This document shows positions 1 through 7,639 of a stretch of 64,000 nucleotides of DNA, piece after piece. The stretch spans positions 12,538 through 76,537 of the forward strand of contig DASUFL010000053.1 of assembly GCA_036274595.1 (NCBI GenBank), written 5' to 3'. Numbering within the stretch: the first letter of the stretch is position 1; every line of letters begins with the position of its first letter. Made by a program: the position numbers and the translations under genes. The notes beneath the pieces were generated by a model that worked only from the letters and a program-made list of their open reading frames with translations, searched no databases and had not been told where the DNA came from. This stretch comes from WS-9 sp036274595. Lineage in GTDB: Bacteria; Eisenbacteria; RBG-16-71-46; SZUA-252.

Positions 1-991
1 GGATCGTGTAGGCCGAGAGAAGGACGAGAGACGCGCCGAGGGCGAGGAGCGCCGGCACCACCGACGCACCCGCGTTCGCGGGGGCCTCCACCCCATCCCG
101 CCTCGATCGGCGCGTCAGGAAGAGGAGCGCGGCCACCCCTCCTACGAGCACGAGCAGCCCCGGCCCGAAGTCCGTCCACCAGCGGCCGGGGAACAGGTGG
201 CTGCCTACAGCCACGAATCCGCGGCTGAAGAAGTTGCCCCGGTACTGGGCCCCGGTGAGCACCCACCAGAGGCGCTGCGGCGTGCTGGGCACCCCCCACG
301 AGAACTCCGGCCCCAGGGACGCCCGGATCGGGAGATAGGCGTCGAGCGAAACGCCCCAAATCACAAGAACGAGCAACAGAACGCATCCCGTCACGCCGAT
401 GGATTTCGAAACGAGGCGACGTACGGCCACCCACGCGATGGCCGGCGCCGCGGCGAGCACGAGCAGGTGATTCGAGAGTCCGAGACCGAAGAGATACGCG
501 GCAAGCGCCAAGTACCGGTTCTTGTCGCTCCGCTCGGCGCGCGCGAGCGCCCAGAGGATCGCGGCGAGGAACACGATGTTCAGGGTGTAGACCTCGGCCA
601 CGACGCTCTGGCTCCAGGCGCCCTGCGAGAACGCGTAGAGGAGCGCCGCGGCAAGCGCGGCGATCGCGAGCGCGGAGGATCCGGCGGCCGGCGCGAGCTC
701 GGCGGCCCCGCGCGCGATGAAGAAGACGCCCGCGGCGCCGGCGAGCGCCGAGACGAGATTGATCCGGAACGCGGTCGTGCCGATCGGTAGAAGGCTCGAG
801 ACGCGTCCGAGCAGCACGTAGAGCGGGTAGCCGGTGGGGTGGGGAATGCCGAGGGTCGCGGACGCGACGAGGAGATCGCCGGAGTCCTCGCCGAAGTTTC
901 GCCACGCGACGGTCGGCGACAGGGTGGACGCGTAGACCCAGAGCGCGACCAGGGCGGCGACCCATGTGGCGCCGCGGGCGTGGCGGGGCAT
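1..991 (-). CDS. DUF2723-family membrane glycosyltransferase (3' end cut by window edge)
   Basis: An open frame runs leftward from an ATG at 991 to the window edge without a stop, giving at least 330 residues. The protein starts MPRHARGATWVAALVALW, has many hydrophobic segments, and carries the family-typical stretches HPTGYPLYVLLGR (about residues 50-62) and LGPEFSWGVP (about 230-240). DUF2723 proteins resemble O-mannosyl/arabinosyl-transferase-like GT-C enzymes: multi-pass membrane proteins that use lipid-linked sugars. The substrate here is unknown. The start is supported by a promoter whose -10 box lies 7 nt upstream of ATG, with no Shine-Dalgarno, so the mRNA may be leaderless. It is divergent from the pilus operon. 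Family assignment is fairly sure; function is not. Confidence 0.8.
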   Translation of the reverse strand, partial: MPRHARGATWVAALVALWVYASTLSPTVAWRNFGEDSGDLLVASATLGIPHPTGYPLYVLLGRVSSLLPIGTTAFRINLVSALAGAAGVFFIARGAAELAPAAGSSALAIAALAAALLYAFSQGAWSQSVVAEVYTLNIVFLAAILWALARAERSDKNRYLALAAYLFGLGLSNHLLVLAAAPAIAWVAVRRLVSKSIGVTGCVLLLVLVIWGVSLDAYLPIRASLGPEFSWGVPSTPQRLWWVLTGAQYRGNFFSRGFVAVGSHLFPGRWWTDFGPGLLVLVGGVAALLFLTRRSRRDGVEAPANAGASVVPALLALGASLVLLSAYTI

Positions 992-998
992 GCGCGGC

Positions 999-1027
999 AA
1001 GCTAACAGAGGGGTGAAGGTCGGTCAA
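999..1027 (-). promoter_or_regulatory. sigma-70 type promoter of the DUF2723 gene
   Basis: Read on the minus strand: TTGACC (1027-1022), a 17-nt spacer, TAGCTT (1004-999), then 7 nt to the ATG at 991. The predicted transcription start falls at or next to the A of ATG. Confidence 0.6.
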
Positions 1028-1043
1028 CGCGACCTCCCTCGTC

Positions 1044-1090
1044 GATCGATCTCGAGCCGGCGCGCTCTAGGCAGCGGATCGAGATCGATC
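1044..1090. repeat. Perfect 12-nt inverted repeat, candidate enhancer for the sigma-54 promoter
   Basis: GATCGATCTCGA at 1044-1055 and its exact reverse complement TCGAGATCGATC at 1079-1090, separated by 23 nt. It lies roughly 115-160 bp upstream of the -24 element, the usual distance of NtrC/PilR-type activator sites. Being a binding site is an inference from position and symmetry. Confidence 0.5.
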
Positions 1091-1091
1091 G

Positions 1092-1112
1092 CTCCGTGCG
1101 GAATGCACGGAG
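1092..1112. repeat. Short perfect hairpin CTCCGTGC-GGAAT-GCACGGAG
   Basis: An 8-bp perfect inverted repeat with a 5-nt loop directly after the longer inverted repeat and about 95 bp before the -24 box. It could be a second protein-binding site. It has no T tract, so terminator use is unlikely. Confidence 0.35.
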
Positions 1113-1205
1113 TGGAAGGGCCGCGCTCGCAAAGCGCGCGACGCGGGGCGCTCGCCGCGTAACCTGTTCGGCGAGTATGACTTACGTTGCAGGGATCGTC
1201 AGTCG

Positions 1206-1221
1206 TGGCACGGTACTTGCT
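1206..1221 (+). promoter_or_regulatory. Sigma-54 (RpoN) promoter of the pil operon
   Basis: TGGCACG-N4-TTGCT: the -24 GG and -12 GC are exactly spaced and nearly every consensus base matches. The -12 element is about 80 nt before the pilM ATG. Sigma-54 control through an NtrC-type activator such as PilR is well known for type IV pilus genes. No rpoN or activator gene is in the window. Confidence 0.8.
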
Positions 1222-1301
1222 CGATCCAGCCGCGACGGACCCCCCGCAAGGTGTCGGGTGCCAGGGGTACGGCAAACCCAATCACAGACTCGGAGCGAAC
1301 C

Positions 1302-2330
1302 ATGTTCGGGAAGAAGAAGAGCACGGTCGGTCTCGACATCGGCTCGAGCTCGATCAAGGTGGTGGAGATCGCTCGGGATCGCTCCGGGGACCGTTTGATC
1401 AACTTCGGCGTTTCGGAGCCGCTCTCCGAGGCGATCGTCGACGGCGAGATCATGGACCGGCAGATGGTGCACGAAGCCATCACGAACCTCATGGAGTCGC
1501 GCCAGATCCGGACCAAGAGCGTGGCGACGGCCGTGTCGGGCCGCGCCGTGATCGTGAAGAAGATCCTCATGGACCGCCTCAACGAGGAAGACGCGAAAGA
1601 GGCGATCCAGTGGGAGGCCGAGCAGCACGTCCCGTACGACATCAACGACGTGTCGCTCGACTTCCAGATCATCAATCCCAACGTCGACGCCAAGAAGATG
1701 CAGGTCCTCCTGGTCGCGGCGAAGAAGGACATGGTCCAGAACCATGCCGAGATCATCCGCGAGGCCGGCCTGACGCCGACGATCATCGACGTCGACTCCT
1801 TCGCCATCCAGAACGCGATCGAGGCGAACTACGAGTTCGTCCCGGGCGAGACGGTGGCGCTCGTGAACATCGGGGCCGAGATCACGAACCTGAACATCGT
1901 CCGGGACGGCGTGCCGCACTTCACGAAGGACCTCTCGGTGGGGTCGAACTCCTTCGTCGAAGGCATCCAGCGCCGCCACAACGTGAGCCAGGCCGAGGCG
2001 CTCCAGGCGCTGCGCGGACGGAACGACAGCGGCATCGACGTGACCGCGATCGTCCAGACGGCGTCCGAGGACCTCTCGGTGCAGATCGATCGCGCGATCT
2101 CCTTCCTGAAGTCGGCGGGAGACGCGGACCGCATCGACCGGATCCTCGTCTCGGGAGGCAGCGCCCGCATCACGGGGCTCACCGACTTCCTGAGCGGCCG
2201 CCATCACGTTCCCGTGTCCGTCGTGAATCCGGTACAGCGCATGTCGTTCGATCCGGGCCTCTTCGGCGGCGACATGCCCGAAGCGGTCGCGCCCATGCTG
2301 ACCGTGGCCATCGGCCTCGCGCTGCGATAA
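1302..2330 (+). CDS. pilM: Type IV pilus inner-membrane assembly protein PilM
   Basis: A 342-residue actin-like ATPase that binds the cytoplasmic tail of PilN and links the alignment subcomplex to the pilus motors. It begins MFGKKKSTVGLDIGSSSIK; residues 10-19 are the phosphate-1 loop. A second nucleotide-binding stretch (VALVNIGAEITNLNI) lies near residue 190, and LVSGGSARITGL near 285. The ATG at 1302 was chosen over an upstream in-frame start because the mature family begins just before the GLDIG strand and GGAGC precedes it. First gene of pilMNOPQ, 9 nt before pilN, behind the sigma-54 promoter. Confidence 0.95.
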   Translation: MFGKKKSTVGLDIGSSSIKVVEIARDRSGDRLINFGVSEPLSEAIVDGEIMDRQMVHEAITNLMESRQIRTKSVATAVSGRAVIVKKILMDRLNEEDAKEAIQWEAEQHVPYDINDVSLDFQIINPNVDAKKMQVLLVAAKKDMVQNHAEIIREAGLTPTIIDVDSFAIQNAIEANYEFVPGETVALVNIGAEITNLNIVRDGVPHFTKDLSVGSNSFVEGIQRRHNVSQAEALQALRGRNDSGIDVTAIVQTASEDLSVQIDRAISFLKSAGDADRIDRILVSGGSARITGLTDFLSGRHHVPVSVVNPVQRMSFDPGLFGGDMPEAVAPMLTVAIGLALR

Positions 2331-2339
2331 GGGGGAGCC

Positions 2340-2900
2340 ATGATTCGCATCAACCTCTTGCCCCGTGACGAACGCCAGGTCCGGCGCAAGATCGTGCTTC
2401 CGAACATCGGCGCCATGGTCCCGGTGTTCGCGCTCCTCGGCGTCGCGGGCCTCCTCGTCGCCTGCTCGATCGTTCAGGCGATGCAGGTGGCGCGTCTCAA
2501 GGCCGACATCGCGCATGCGCGCGAGGAGGCCGAGAAGCTGCGCCCGCAGATCCAGACGATCCAGGAGCTGACCCAGAAGCGCGAGGAGCTGACGCGCCGC
2601 CTCAACGTCATCGCGGCGCTCGACAAGAACCGGCTCTGGCGCGTGAAGCTGGTCGACGAGCTGAGCAAGTGCGTGCCCGATCACCTCTGGCTGACCAACT
2701 ACGAGGAGATCGGTCCCGATCAGGTGAAGGTCGAGGGGGTCACCTTCTCGAACCTCCTCGTGGCGGACTTCATGTCCCGCCTCGAGGCCTCGCCGCTCTA
2801 CGGCGACGTCGACCTGGTGATCGCGGAGAAGGGTCAGATCGATCAGCGCAACGTGGTGAAGTTCACGATCACGGCCAAGATGACCTTCCAGCCGGCCTGA
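2340..2900 (+). CDS. pilN: Type IV pilus assembly protein PilN
   Basis: A 186-residue bitopic inner-membrane protein. The N-terminal INLLP motif (residues 4-8) is the known PilM-docking peptide. A single transmembrane helix follows (about 22-46), then a coiled coil (about 50-85) and a periplasmic ferredoxin-like domain that pairs with PilO. The Shine-Dalgarno GGGGGAG precedes ATG. It sits in the invariant position between pilM and pilO. Confidence 0.92.
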   Translation: MIRINLLPRDERQVRRKIVLPNIGAMVPVFALLGVAGLLVACSIVQAMQVARLKADIAHAREEAEKLRPQIQTIQELTQKREELTRRLNVIAALDKNRLWRVKLVDELSKCVPDHLWLTNYEEIGPDQVKVEGVTFSNLLVADFMSRLEASPLYGDVDLVIAEKGQIDQRNVVKFTITAKMTFQPA

Positions 2901-2914
2901 CGCAGGGGAGAGCG

Positions 2915-3523
2915 ATGGACCTCAAGGATCCGAAAACGCAGAAGTTGATGCTCGTCGGGCTGGGGACGGCGGTGCTCGTGTACTTCTACGTCTTCGCCGA
3001 CTACGTCCCCTTGAACTACAAGGCGCGCTCGAAGGAGATCAGCGCCCTCAAGGCGGACTACACGAAGGAGTCGAACGAGCTGACGAAGGCGCAGCAGCTC
3101 GTGAACCGCCTTCCGGAGCTGAAGAAGGAGTTCGCGCTCCTCAATCAGAAGTGGAGCGTGGCGCAGGAGCTCCTGCCCACCCAGAAGGAAGTGGCGAGCC
3201 TCCTCCGCAAGGTCACGATCGCGGGGCAGGAGTCGGGCGTGAAGTTCGTGCTCTTCAAGCCGAGCGAGCCGCACCCGACGCCCGACTTCACCGAGAACCC
3301 GGTCCAGGTGACGATCACGGGCGGCTTCCATCACGCCGGCTCGTTCCTCGCCGAGATCGCCGAGCTGTCGCGGCTGGTGAACGTCTCCCAGCTGCGGTTG
3401 AAGGGTTTTGACAAGGGGGAGCTGGACGACACCGTCCAGGCCGAATTCGTCGCCACCGCCTACACGCTGGCCGAGGGGACCCAGAATGAACCTGCCAAGC
3501 AGCCTGGCGCTGCCGCAAAGTAA
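2915..3523 (+). CDS. pilO: Type IV pilus assembly protein PilO
   Basis: 202 residues: a short cytoplasmic tail, one transmembrane helix (about residues 10-27), a coiled-coil segment (about 35-75) and a C-terminal periplasmic domain. PilO heterodimerises with PilN to form the inner-membrane alignment platform. The ATG at 2915 was chosen because it follows the AGGGGAGAG ribosome-binding site, 14 nt after the pilN stop; longer upstream readings overlap pilN. Its 3' end overlaps pilP by 38 nt. Confidence 0.92.
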   Translation: MDLKDPKTQKLMLVGLGTAVLVYFYVFADYVPLNYKARSKEISALKADYTKESNELTKAQQLVNRLPELKKEFALLNQKWSVAQELLPTQKEVASLLRKVTIAGQESGVKFVLFKPSEPHPTPDFTENPVQVTITGGFHHAGSFLAEIAELSRLVNVSQLRLKGFDKGELDDTVQAEFVATAYTLAEGTQNEPAKQPGAAAK

Positions 3524-4289
3524 GCTCTTCCAGAGCAGGATCTTTCTCGTCCTCCTGCTCGTGCTGGCGGTCCTGATCGGGGCCGGCGTGTTCTACTTCA
3601 TGCGTCCGTTGTCGCCGCCGAAGGCGCCGACCGTCGCGACGTCGCCGGCCGCGCAGGCGGTCCAGCGGCCGACGCCGGCCGCCAAGGCGCCCGCTCCCGC
3701 TCCGATCGTCTACGGCCCGCCCGCGCCCGATTGGGTCGAGCGCGTGCCGATGCCGGCCACGCCCGGAGCTCCGGCCGCGGCTGCGACGGCGCTACCCGCC
3801 GGCGCCGCGACCTCCACGACGCCGCTCAGCGCGGCCTCGACCGGCGCGGCCGCGCAGACGGGTGCCTTGCCCGCAACGGGGGCCGCAGGCATCGTCGCCG
3901 CGCAGGCTCAGGAGACGCCCCAGTCGCTCGACGCGAGCGTCCTCTTCGCGCGCGAGCAGTACATCTATACGAGCGGCGGCCGCCGCGATCCCTTCCAGTC
4001 GCTCCTCGACGGCAAGTACCAGAGCGCGTCCGGTGACGGCGCCCTGGTCGACGTCGGCGACATCCATCTCGTCGGCATCATGTGGGGATCGGCCGACAAG
4101 TACGCGCTCGTGGAGGACAGCCGCGGACGCGGGTTCGTGCTGCGTGTGGGAGATCCGGTCGTGAACGGGTACATCTCGGGCATCACGAAGAATGAAATCC
4201 AGGTGGTTCAGAATGCCTTCGGGGAATCGCAAATGCTTTCGATCAAACTGAAACCGAAAGAGGGTGACGAGAATGCGACTCGAAACTAG
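3486..4289 (+). CDS. pilP: Type IV pilus lipoprotein-like assembly protein PilP
   Basis: 267 residues. A hydrophobic helix at 19-38 is followed by an unusually long Pro/Ala-rich linker (about 41-140) and the C-terminal beta domain with the typical RRDPFQSL start (167-174) and LVDVGDIHLVGIMWG. PilP connects PilNO to the secretin PilQ. No lipobox cysteine is seen, so it is anchored by the N-terminal helix rather than by lipid. The ATG at 3486 has GAGGGG upstream and is needed to include the helix, which forces a 38-nt overlap with pilO. Confidence 0.85.
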   Translation: MNLPSSLALPQSKLFQSRIFLVLLLVLAVLIGAGVFYFMRPLSPPKAPTVATSPAAQAVQRPTPAAKAPAPAPIVYGPPAPDWVERVPMPATPGAPAAAATALPAGAATSTTPLSAASTGAAAQTGALPATGAAGIVAAQAQETPQSLDASVLFAREQYIYTSGGRRDPFQSLLDGKYQSASGDGALVDVGDIHLVGIMWGSADKYALVEDSRGRGFVLRVGDPVVNGYISGITKNEIQVVQNAFGESQMLSIKLKPKEGDENATRN

Positions 4290-5949
4290 CAAGGAGACGG
4301 GTCGCCGCGCGGGACTTCTCTCGGCGGTGGCGATGGGCCTCCTCCTGGCATCGGCCGTCCACGCGAGTGCGGCGACGGTCAAGAGCATCTCGCTCAAGGA
4401 CGCCGGAACGGGGACCCAGGTCATCGTGGAGGCGGACTCCCCGATCAACTACCACGACTTCACCCTCGAGTCGCCCGATCGCATCGTGCTCGACTGCCCG
4501 GGCTCGACGCTCGGCTTCACCGAGCGCACCTGGGCCGGGCGGGACAAGTCGCCCATCAAGTCGGTCCGCGCGACCGAGATGGGCTGGGGCAAGGACACGG
4601 GCTCGCGGATCGTGGTCGATCTCGCGAAGCCTACGTCCTATGGAGTGAGCGCGGTGGGGAACACCATCGTGCTGGCGCTCGAGCAGGCCGCGCCCGAGCC
4701 TCCGCCGGCGCCGGAGCCCGTCGTAAGGCCGTCCGACTCGAGCTCCGACAACATGCAGCCGAGCGACGGCCGCCGCATCTCGATCGACGTGCAGGGAGCC
4801 GAGGTCGAGACCGTGCTTCGCAGCCTGGCCGAATTCAGCGGCAGGAACATCGTCGCGAGCAAAGAGGTGAAGGGGACCGTGACCCTGCGTCTCCGGAACG
4901 TGCCATGGCGCCAGGCCCTCGACATCCTGCTCCGGACGCAGGCCCTGGGCATGGTCGACAACGGCAACAACATCGTCGTCTCCAACCTCGAGACGCTCCG
5001 CAAGGAAGAGCTCGAGCGCCGCACGGCGGAGCGCGCGCAGGAAGAGCTCCTGCCGCTCTACACGCGGATCATCCCGGTGAGCTACGCGAACGCGGACGAG
5101 ATGTCGAAGGCCGTGGAGAAGACGCTCACCAAGCGGGGCCACATCGAGGTCGACAAGCGGACGAACGCGCTCCTGGTCACGGACATCGACGACCGTCTCT
5201 CGCAGGCCGAGTCGATGATCCGGAGCCTCGACACGCGCACCCCGCAGGTCGAGATCGTGGCGCGGCTCGTGGACGTGGATCGCTCCGCGTCGCGCTCCCT
5301 GGGCATCGATTGGAGCCTCCAGAACCTGGATCTCGGTGACGCCGGCGCCCACGAAGGAGTCACCGTGACTCCGGGCCAGGTCCCGAGCCCGGCCGGAACG
5401 GTCAAGTTCGGCACGGTGAAGGGCTTCGGCTCGATCGAGGCGACCCTGACCGCCCTCGAGACGCAGAACAAGGCGAACATCATCTCGAATCCGCGGATCA
5501 CGACCGTCAACAACCGCGAAGCCTCGGTCGTCGTCGGCCAGCAGATTCCGCTCATCGTGCAGGACTTCGCCGGCAACGCGGTCACGCAGCTCACGACGAT
5601 CGGTATCAAGCTGAGCGTGACGCCGCACATCAACGTCGGCAACAAGATCACGATGGACGTCCATCCCGAGGTCTCCGACCTCTCGTCGCAGGCGACGGTG
5701 CAGGGCGGCATCATCATCAACACGACGATGGCCGACACGCGCGTCATGGTGAATGACGGCGAGACGGCGGTGATCGGCGGCCTCATCCGGAGCAACGAGA
5801 GCGACACCTACCGCGGCGTGCCGGTCCTCATGGACATCCCGCTCCTCGGCAACCTCTTCAAGTCGAGCACGAAGGTGAAGCAGAAGCGCGAGCTCCTCAT
5901 CTTCCTCACGCCGAAGGTGCTCGGCGAGACGACGGCGTCGTCGGAGTAG
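4273..5949 (+). CDS. pilQ: Type IV pilus secretin PilQ
   Basis: About 558 residues, on the short side for PilQ. Order of parts: signal peptide (to about residue 34), one AMIN domain (about 35-125) for peptidoglycan binding, a Pro-rich linker (about 145-160), a secretin/TonB short N-terminal domain (about 170-225), a NolW-type N1 domain (about 255-330) and the C-terminal secretin barrel ending with KQKRELLIFLTPKVL. It forms the outer-membrane pore for the pilus fibre. An alternative GTG start lies 9 nt upstream at 4264. It overlaps the end of pilP and closes the operon. Confidence 0.93.
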   Translation: MRLETSKETGRRAGLLSAVAMGLLLASAVHASAATVKSISLKDAGTGTQVIVEADSPINYHDFTLESPDRIVLDCPGSTLGFTERTWAGRDKSPIKSVRATEMGWGKDTGSRIVVDLAKPTSYGVSAVGNTIVLALEQAAPEPPPAPEPVVRPSDSSSDNMQPSDGRRISIDVQGAEVETVLRSLAEFSGRNIVASKEVKGTVTLRLRNVPWRQALDILLRTQALGMVDNGNNIVVSNLETLRKEELERRTAERAQEELLPLYTRIIPVSYANADEMSKAVEKTLTKRGHIEVDKRTNALLVTDIDDRLSQAESMIRSLDTRTPQVEIVARLVDVDRSASRSLGIDWSLQNLDLGDAGAHEGVTVTPGQVPSPAGTVKFGTVKGFGSIEATLTALETQNKANIISNPRITTVNNREASVVVGQQIPLIVQDFAGNAVTQLTTIGIKLSVTPHINVGNKITMDVHPEVSDLSSQATVQGGIIINTTMADTRVMVNDGETAVIGGLIRSNESDTYRGVPVLMDIPLLGNLFKSSTKVKQKRELLIFLTPKVLGETTASSE

Positions 5950-5962
5950 GCGCCGCGGGCGC

Positions 5963-5991
5963 TGTTCGGCCCGCCTCGACCTCGGTATACT
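5963..5991 (+). promoter_or_regulatory. Possible promoter of aroK-rsmD-coaD
   Basis: A near-consensus -10 box TATACT at 5986-5991 with a weak -35 (TGTTCG, 5963-5968) and 17-nt spacing. Transcription would start inside the following hairpin. Confidence 0.35.
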
Positions 5992-5992
5992 G

Positions 5993-6030
5993 CGGGGCCC
6001 TTCCGAAGCGGGAGGGCCCCGTTCTCGTTT
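5993..6030 (+). terminator. Hairpin terminator after pilQ
   Basis: A 12-bp stem (5993-6004 with 6010-6021, one G-T pair), 5-nt loop, followed by GTTCTCGTTT. The T tract is broken, so efficiency is uncertain. The hairpin ends only 20 nt before the aroK ribosome-binding site. Confidence 0.5.
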
Positions 6031-6051
6031 CCGTCGGCTTCGGAGGCCACG

Positions 6052-6588
6052 CTGTCCGCGCGAATCGCTCTGATCGGATTGCCCGGGGCCGGAAAGAGCA
6101 TCGTGGCTCCGCTCCTCGCGGCCAAGCTCGGCTTCACCCACGTGGATCTCGACCAGCGGATCGAGCGGGACGAACAGACGACGGTCGCCGACGTGATCCG
6201 GGGCCGGGGCGAGGAGGCGTTCCGCGCGCTCGAAGCGCGGGCGCTCGGGAACGCGCTCGAGGAGAGCGCGCCGGGGGTCGTGATCGCGTGCGGCGGAGGG
6301 ATCCTGGGGCGTGATGAGAATCGCGAGCGGCTGGCGCAGGCCTTCGTGCTCTGGCTCCTCGTGACGCCCGAGACGGCCGCGGCGCGGGTGGGGTCCGCGG
6401 GACGGGATTCGCGTCCGCTCCTCGACGGTGGCAGCGTCATCGACCGGCTGCGTTCCCTGGAGGAGGCTCGGAGCGAGCTCTACCGCCGCGCCGCGCGCGC
6501 GACCGTGGACACCGAGGGACGGAGCGCGGCCGAGGTCGCGGACCTGGCCGCGCGGCTGTGGCGGGCGTGGGATTCGTCCGCGTCGTAG
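6052..6588 (+). CDS. aroK: Shikimate kinase, apparent CTG start
   Basis: 178 residues if read from CTG at 6052. It phosphorylates shikimate at the 3-hydroxyl in the chorismate pathway. Walker A GLPGAGKS at 9-16, shikimate-binding Asp in DLDQR (32-36), the GGG loop in ACGGGIL, and the lid with RDSRPLL. The first beta strand (RIALIGL) lies upstream of the first TTG at 6079. The only sensible start is therefore CTG 6052, which has a perfect GGAGG at 6042-6046 with 5-nt spacing; no ATG, GTG or TTG is in frame upstream. It overlaps rsmD. The other chorismate gene here, aroC, is 42 kb away. Confidence 0.87.
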   Translation: MSARIALIGLPGAGKSIVAPLLAAKLGFTHVDLDQRIERDEQTTVADVIRGRGEEAFRALEARALGNALEESAPGVVIACGGGILGRDENRERLAQAFVLWLLVTPETAAARVGSAGRDSRPLLDGGSVIDRLRSLEEARSELYRRAARATVDTEGRSAAEVADLAARLWRAWDSSAS

Positions 6589-7151
6589 GAGGCGCGCTCC
6601 GGGGCAGGAAGCTCCAGGTGCTCGACCGCAACGTGCGGCCCACGTCGGAGCGCACGCGGGAGGCGATCTTCGATATCCTGGGCCTGGCCGCGGTGGCGGG
6701 GGCGCGCGTGCTCGATCTCTACGCGGGCACGGGAGCCCTCGGCACCGAGGCCCTGAGCCGCGGCGCCAGGAGCGCGGACTTCGTCGAGGCCGATCGGGCC
6801 GTGGCGCGCAGGCTCGAGGAGAGCCTCGCGGAGCTCGGCCTGGCCGAGGTCGCCCGCGTGCACGTGGGCGACCTCGACCGGGGGCTCCCGGCGGGACTCC
6901 GTGGCCCGTGGGAGCTCGTGTTCCTCGACCCGCCGTACGACGGCGACGCGGGAGCGCGCTGGGTCGAGGCGGCCGCGCGGGGCGGCCTGCTCGGCGCGGA
7001 TGGAATTCTGGTGTACGAGCGGCGGAAGGGAAGCGACGCGCCCACTCCGGCGGGGCTCACGCTCCGGACGGATCGGATCTACGGCGACACGGCGGTTGCG
7101 TTCTATCGTGCGGACGTCCCCGAGGGGCGTCCCGGACAAGGAGGCCTATGA
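6567..7151 (+). CDS. rsmD: 16S rRNA (guanine(966)-N2)-methyltransferase RsmD
   Basis: 194 residues from GTG 6567 (an alternative GTG is at 6558). The start VRVVGGALRGRKL matches the RsmD N-terminus. RPTSERTREAIFDIL follows, then the SAM-binding LDLYAGTGALGTEAL and the catalytic FLDPPYDGD. It methylates G966 of 16S rRNA. It overlaps the end of aroK by about 22 nt and shares ATGA with coaD. The rsmD-coaD pairing is common in bacteria. Confidence 0.9.
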   Translation: MGFVRVVGGALRGRKLQVLDRNVRPTSERTREAIFDILGLAAVAGARVLDLYAGTGALGTEALSRGARSADFVEADRAVARRLEESLAELGLAEVARVHVGDLDRGLPAGLRGPWELVFLDPPYDGDAGARWVEAAARGGLLGADGILVYERRKGSDAPTPAGLTLRTDRIYGDTAVAFYRADVPEGRPGQGGL

Positions 7152-7639
7152 AGAGCGGCGTGTTCGCGGGCACCTTCGACCCGGTCACGAACGGCCACCT
7201 CGACCTCATCCACCGCGCGCTCGGCGTCGTGGACCGGCTCGTCGTGGCGGTCGCGCCGCGGCCGGAGAAGGGGGTTCTCTTCACTCTCGAGGAGCGGGTC
7301 GCGATGATCCAGTCCGCCGTCGGCACGGAGTCGCGTGTCACGGTCGAGCCCTTCCAGGGCCTCCTGGTCGACCACGCGAAGGCGCGCGGGATTCCGATCA
7401 TCATCCGCGGCGTCCGCTTCGTGTCCGACTTCGAGTACGAATTCCAGATGGCGCTCATGAACCGCCGCCTGAACCCCAACATCGAAACGATCTTCCTCAT
7501 GCCGAGCGAGCAGTTCACGTACGTCAATTCGACCCTCGTGAAGGAGATCGCGCGCCACGGCGGCGACGTGAATCCCTTCGTGCCCCAGAACGTGCGGGAG
7601 CGGCTCGACCAGGCGCTCAGGAAGCAGGCCGCGCGATGA
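7148..7639 (+). CDS. coaD: Phosphopantetheine adenylyltransferase
   Basis: 163 residues, the usual family length. It makes dephospho-CoA from 4'-phosphopantetheine and ATP. The nucleotidyltransferase motif GTFDPVTNGHLD is at 8-19, and the second signature NSTLVKEIARHGG lies near residue 127. The start overlaps the rsmD stop (ATGA) and has AAGGAGG upstream. Its stop overlaps the next ATG. Confidence 0.95.
   Translation: MKSGVFAGTFDPVTNGHLDLIHRALGVVDRLVVAVAPRPEKGVLFTLEERVAMIQSAVGTESRVTVEPFQGLLVDHAKARGIPIIIRGVRFVSDFEYEFQMALMNRRLNPNIETIFLMPSEQFTYVNSTLVKEIARHGGDVNPFVPQNVRERLDQALRKQAAR

Larger units (their letters stand above)
992..1301. other. Intergenic control region between divergent DUF2723 gene and pilM
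   Basis: 310 bases without a credible gene. It holds the leftward promoter at 999-1027, a perfect 12-nt inverted repeat (1044-1090), a short hairpin (1092-1112), the sigma-54 promoter (1206-1221) and an about 80-nt untranslated leader of pilM. Confidence 0.7.

Noticed and set aside
197..790. Rightward open frame at the left edge
   Set aside because: Composition is low-complexity Arg/Glu/Gly; the opposite strand encodes a credible DUF2723 membrane protein open to the edge.
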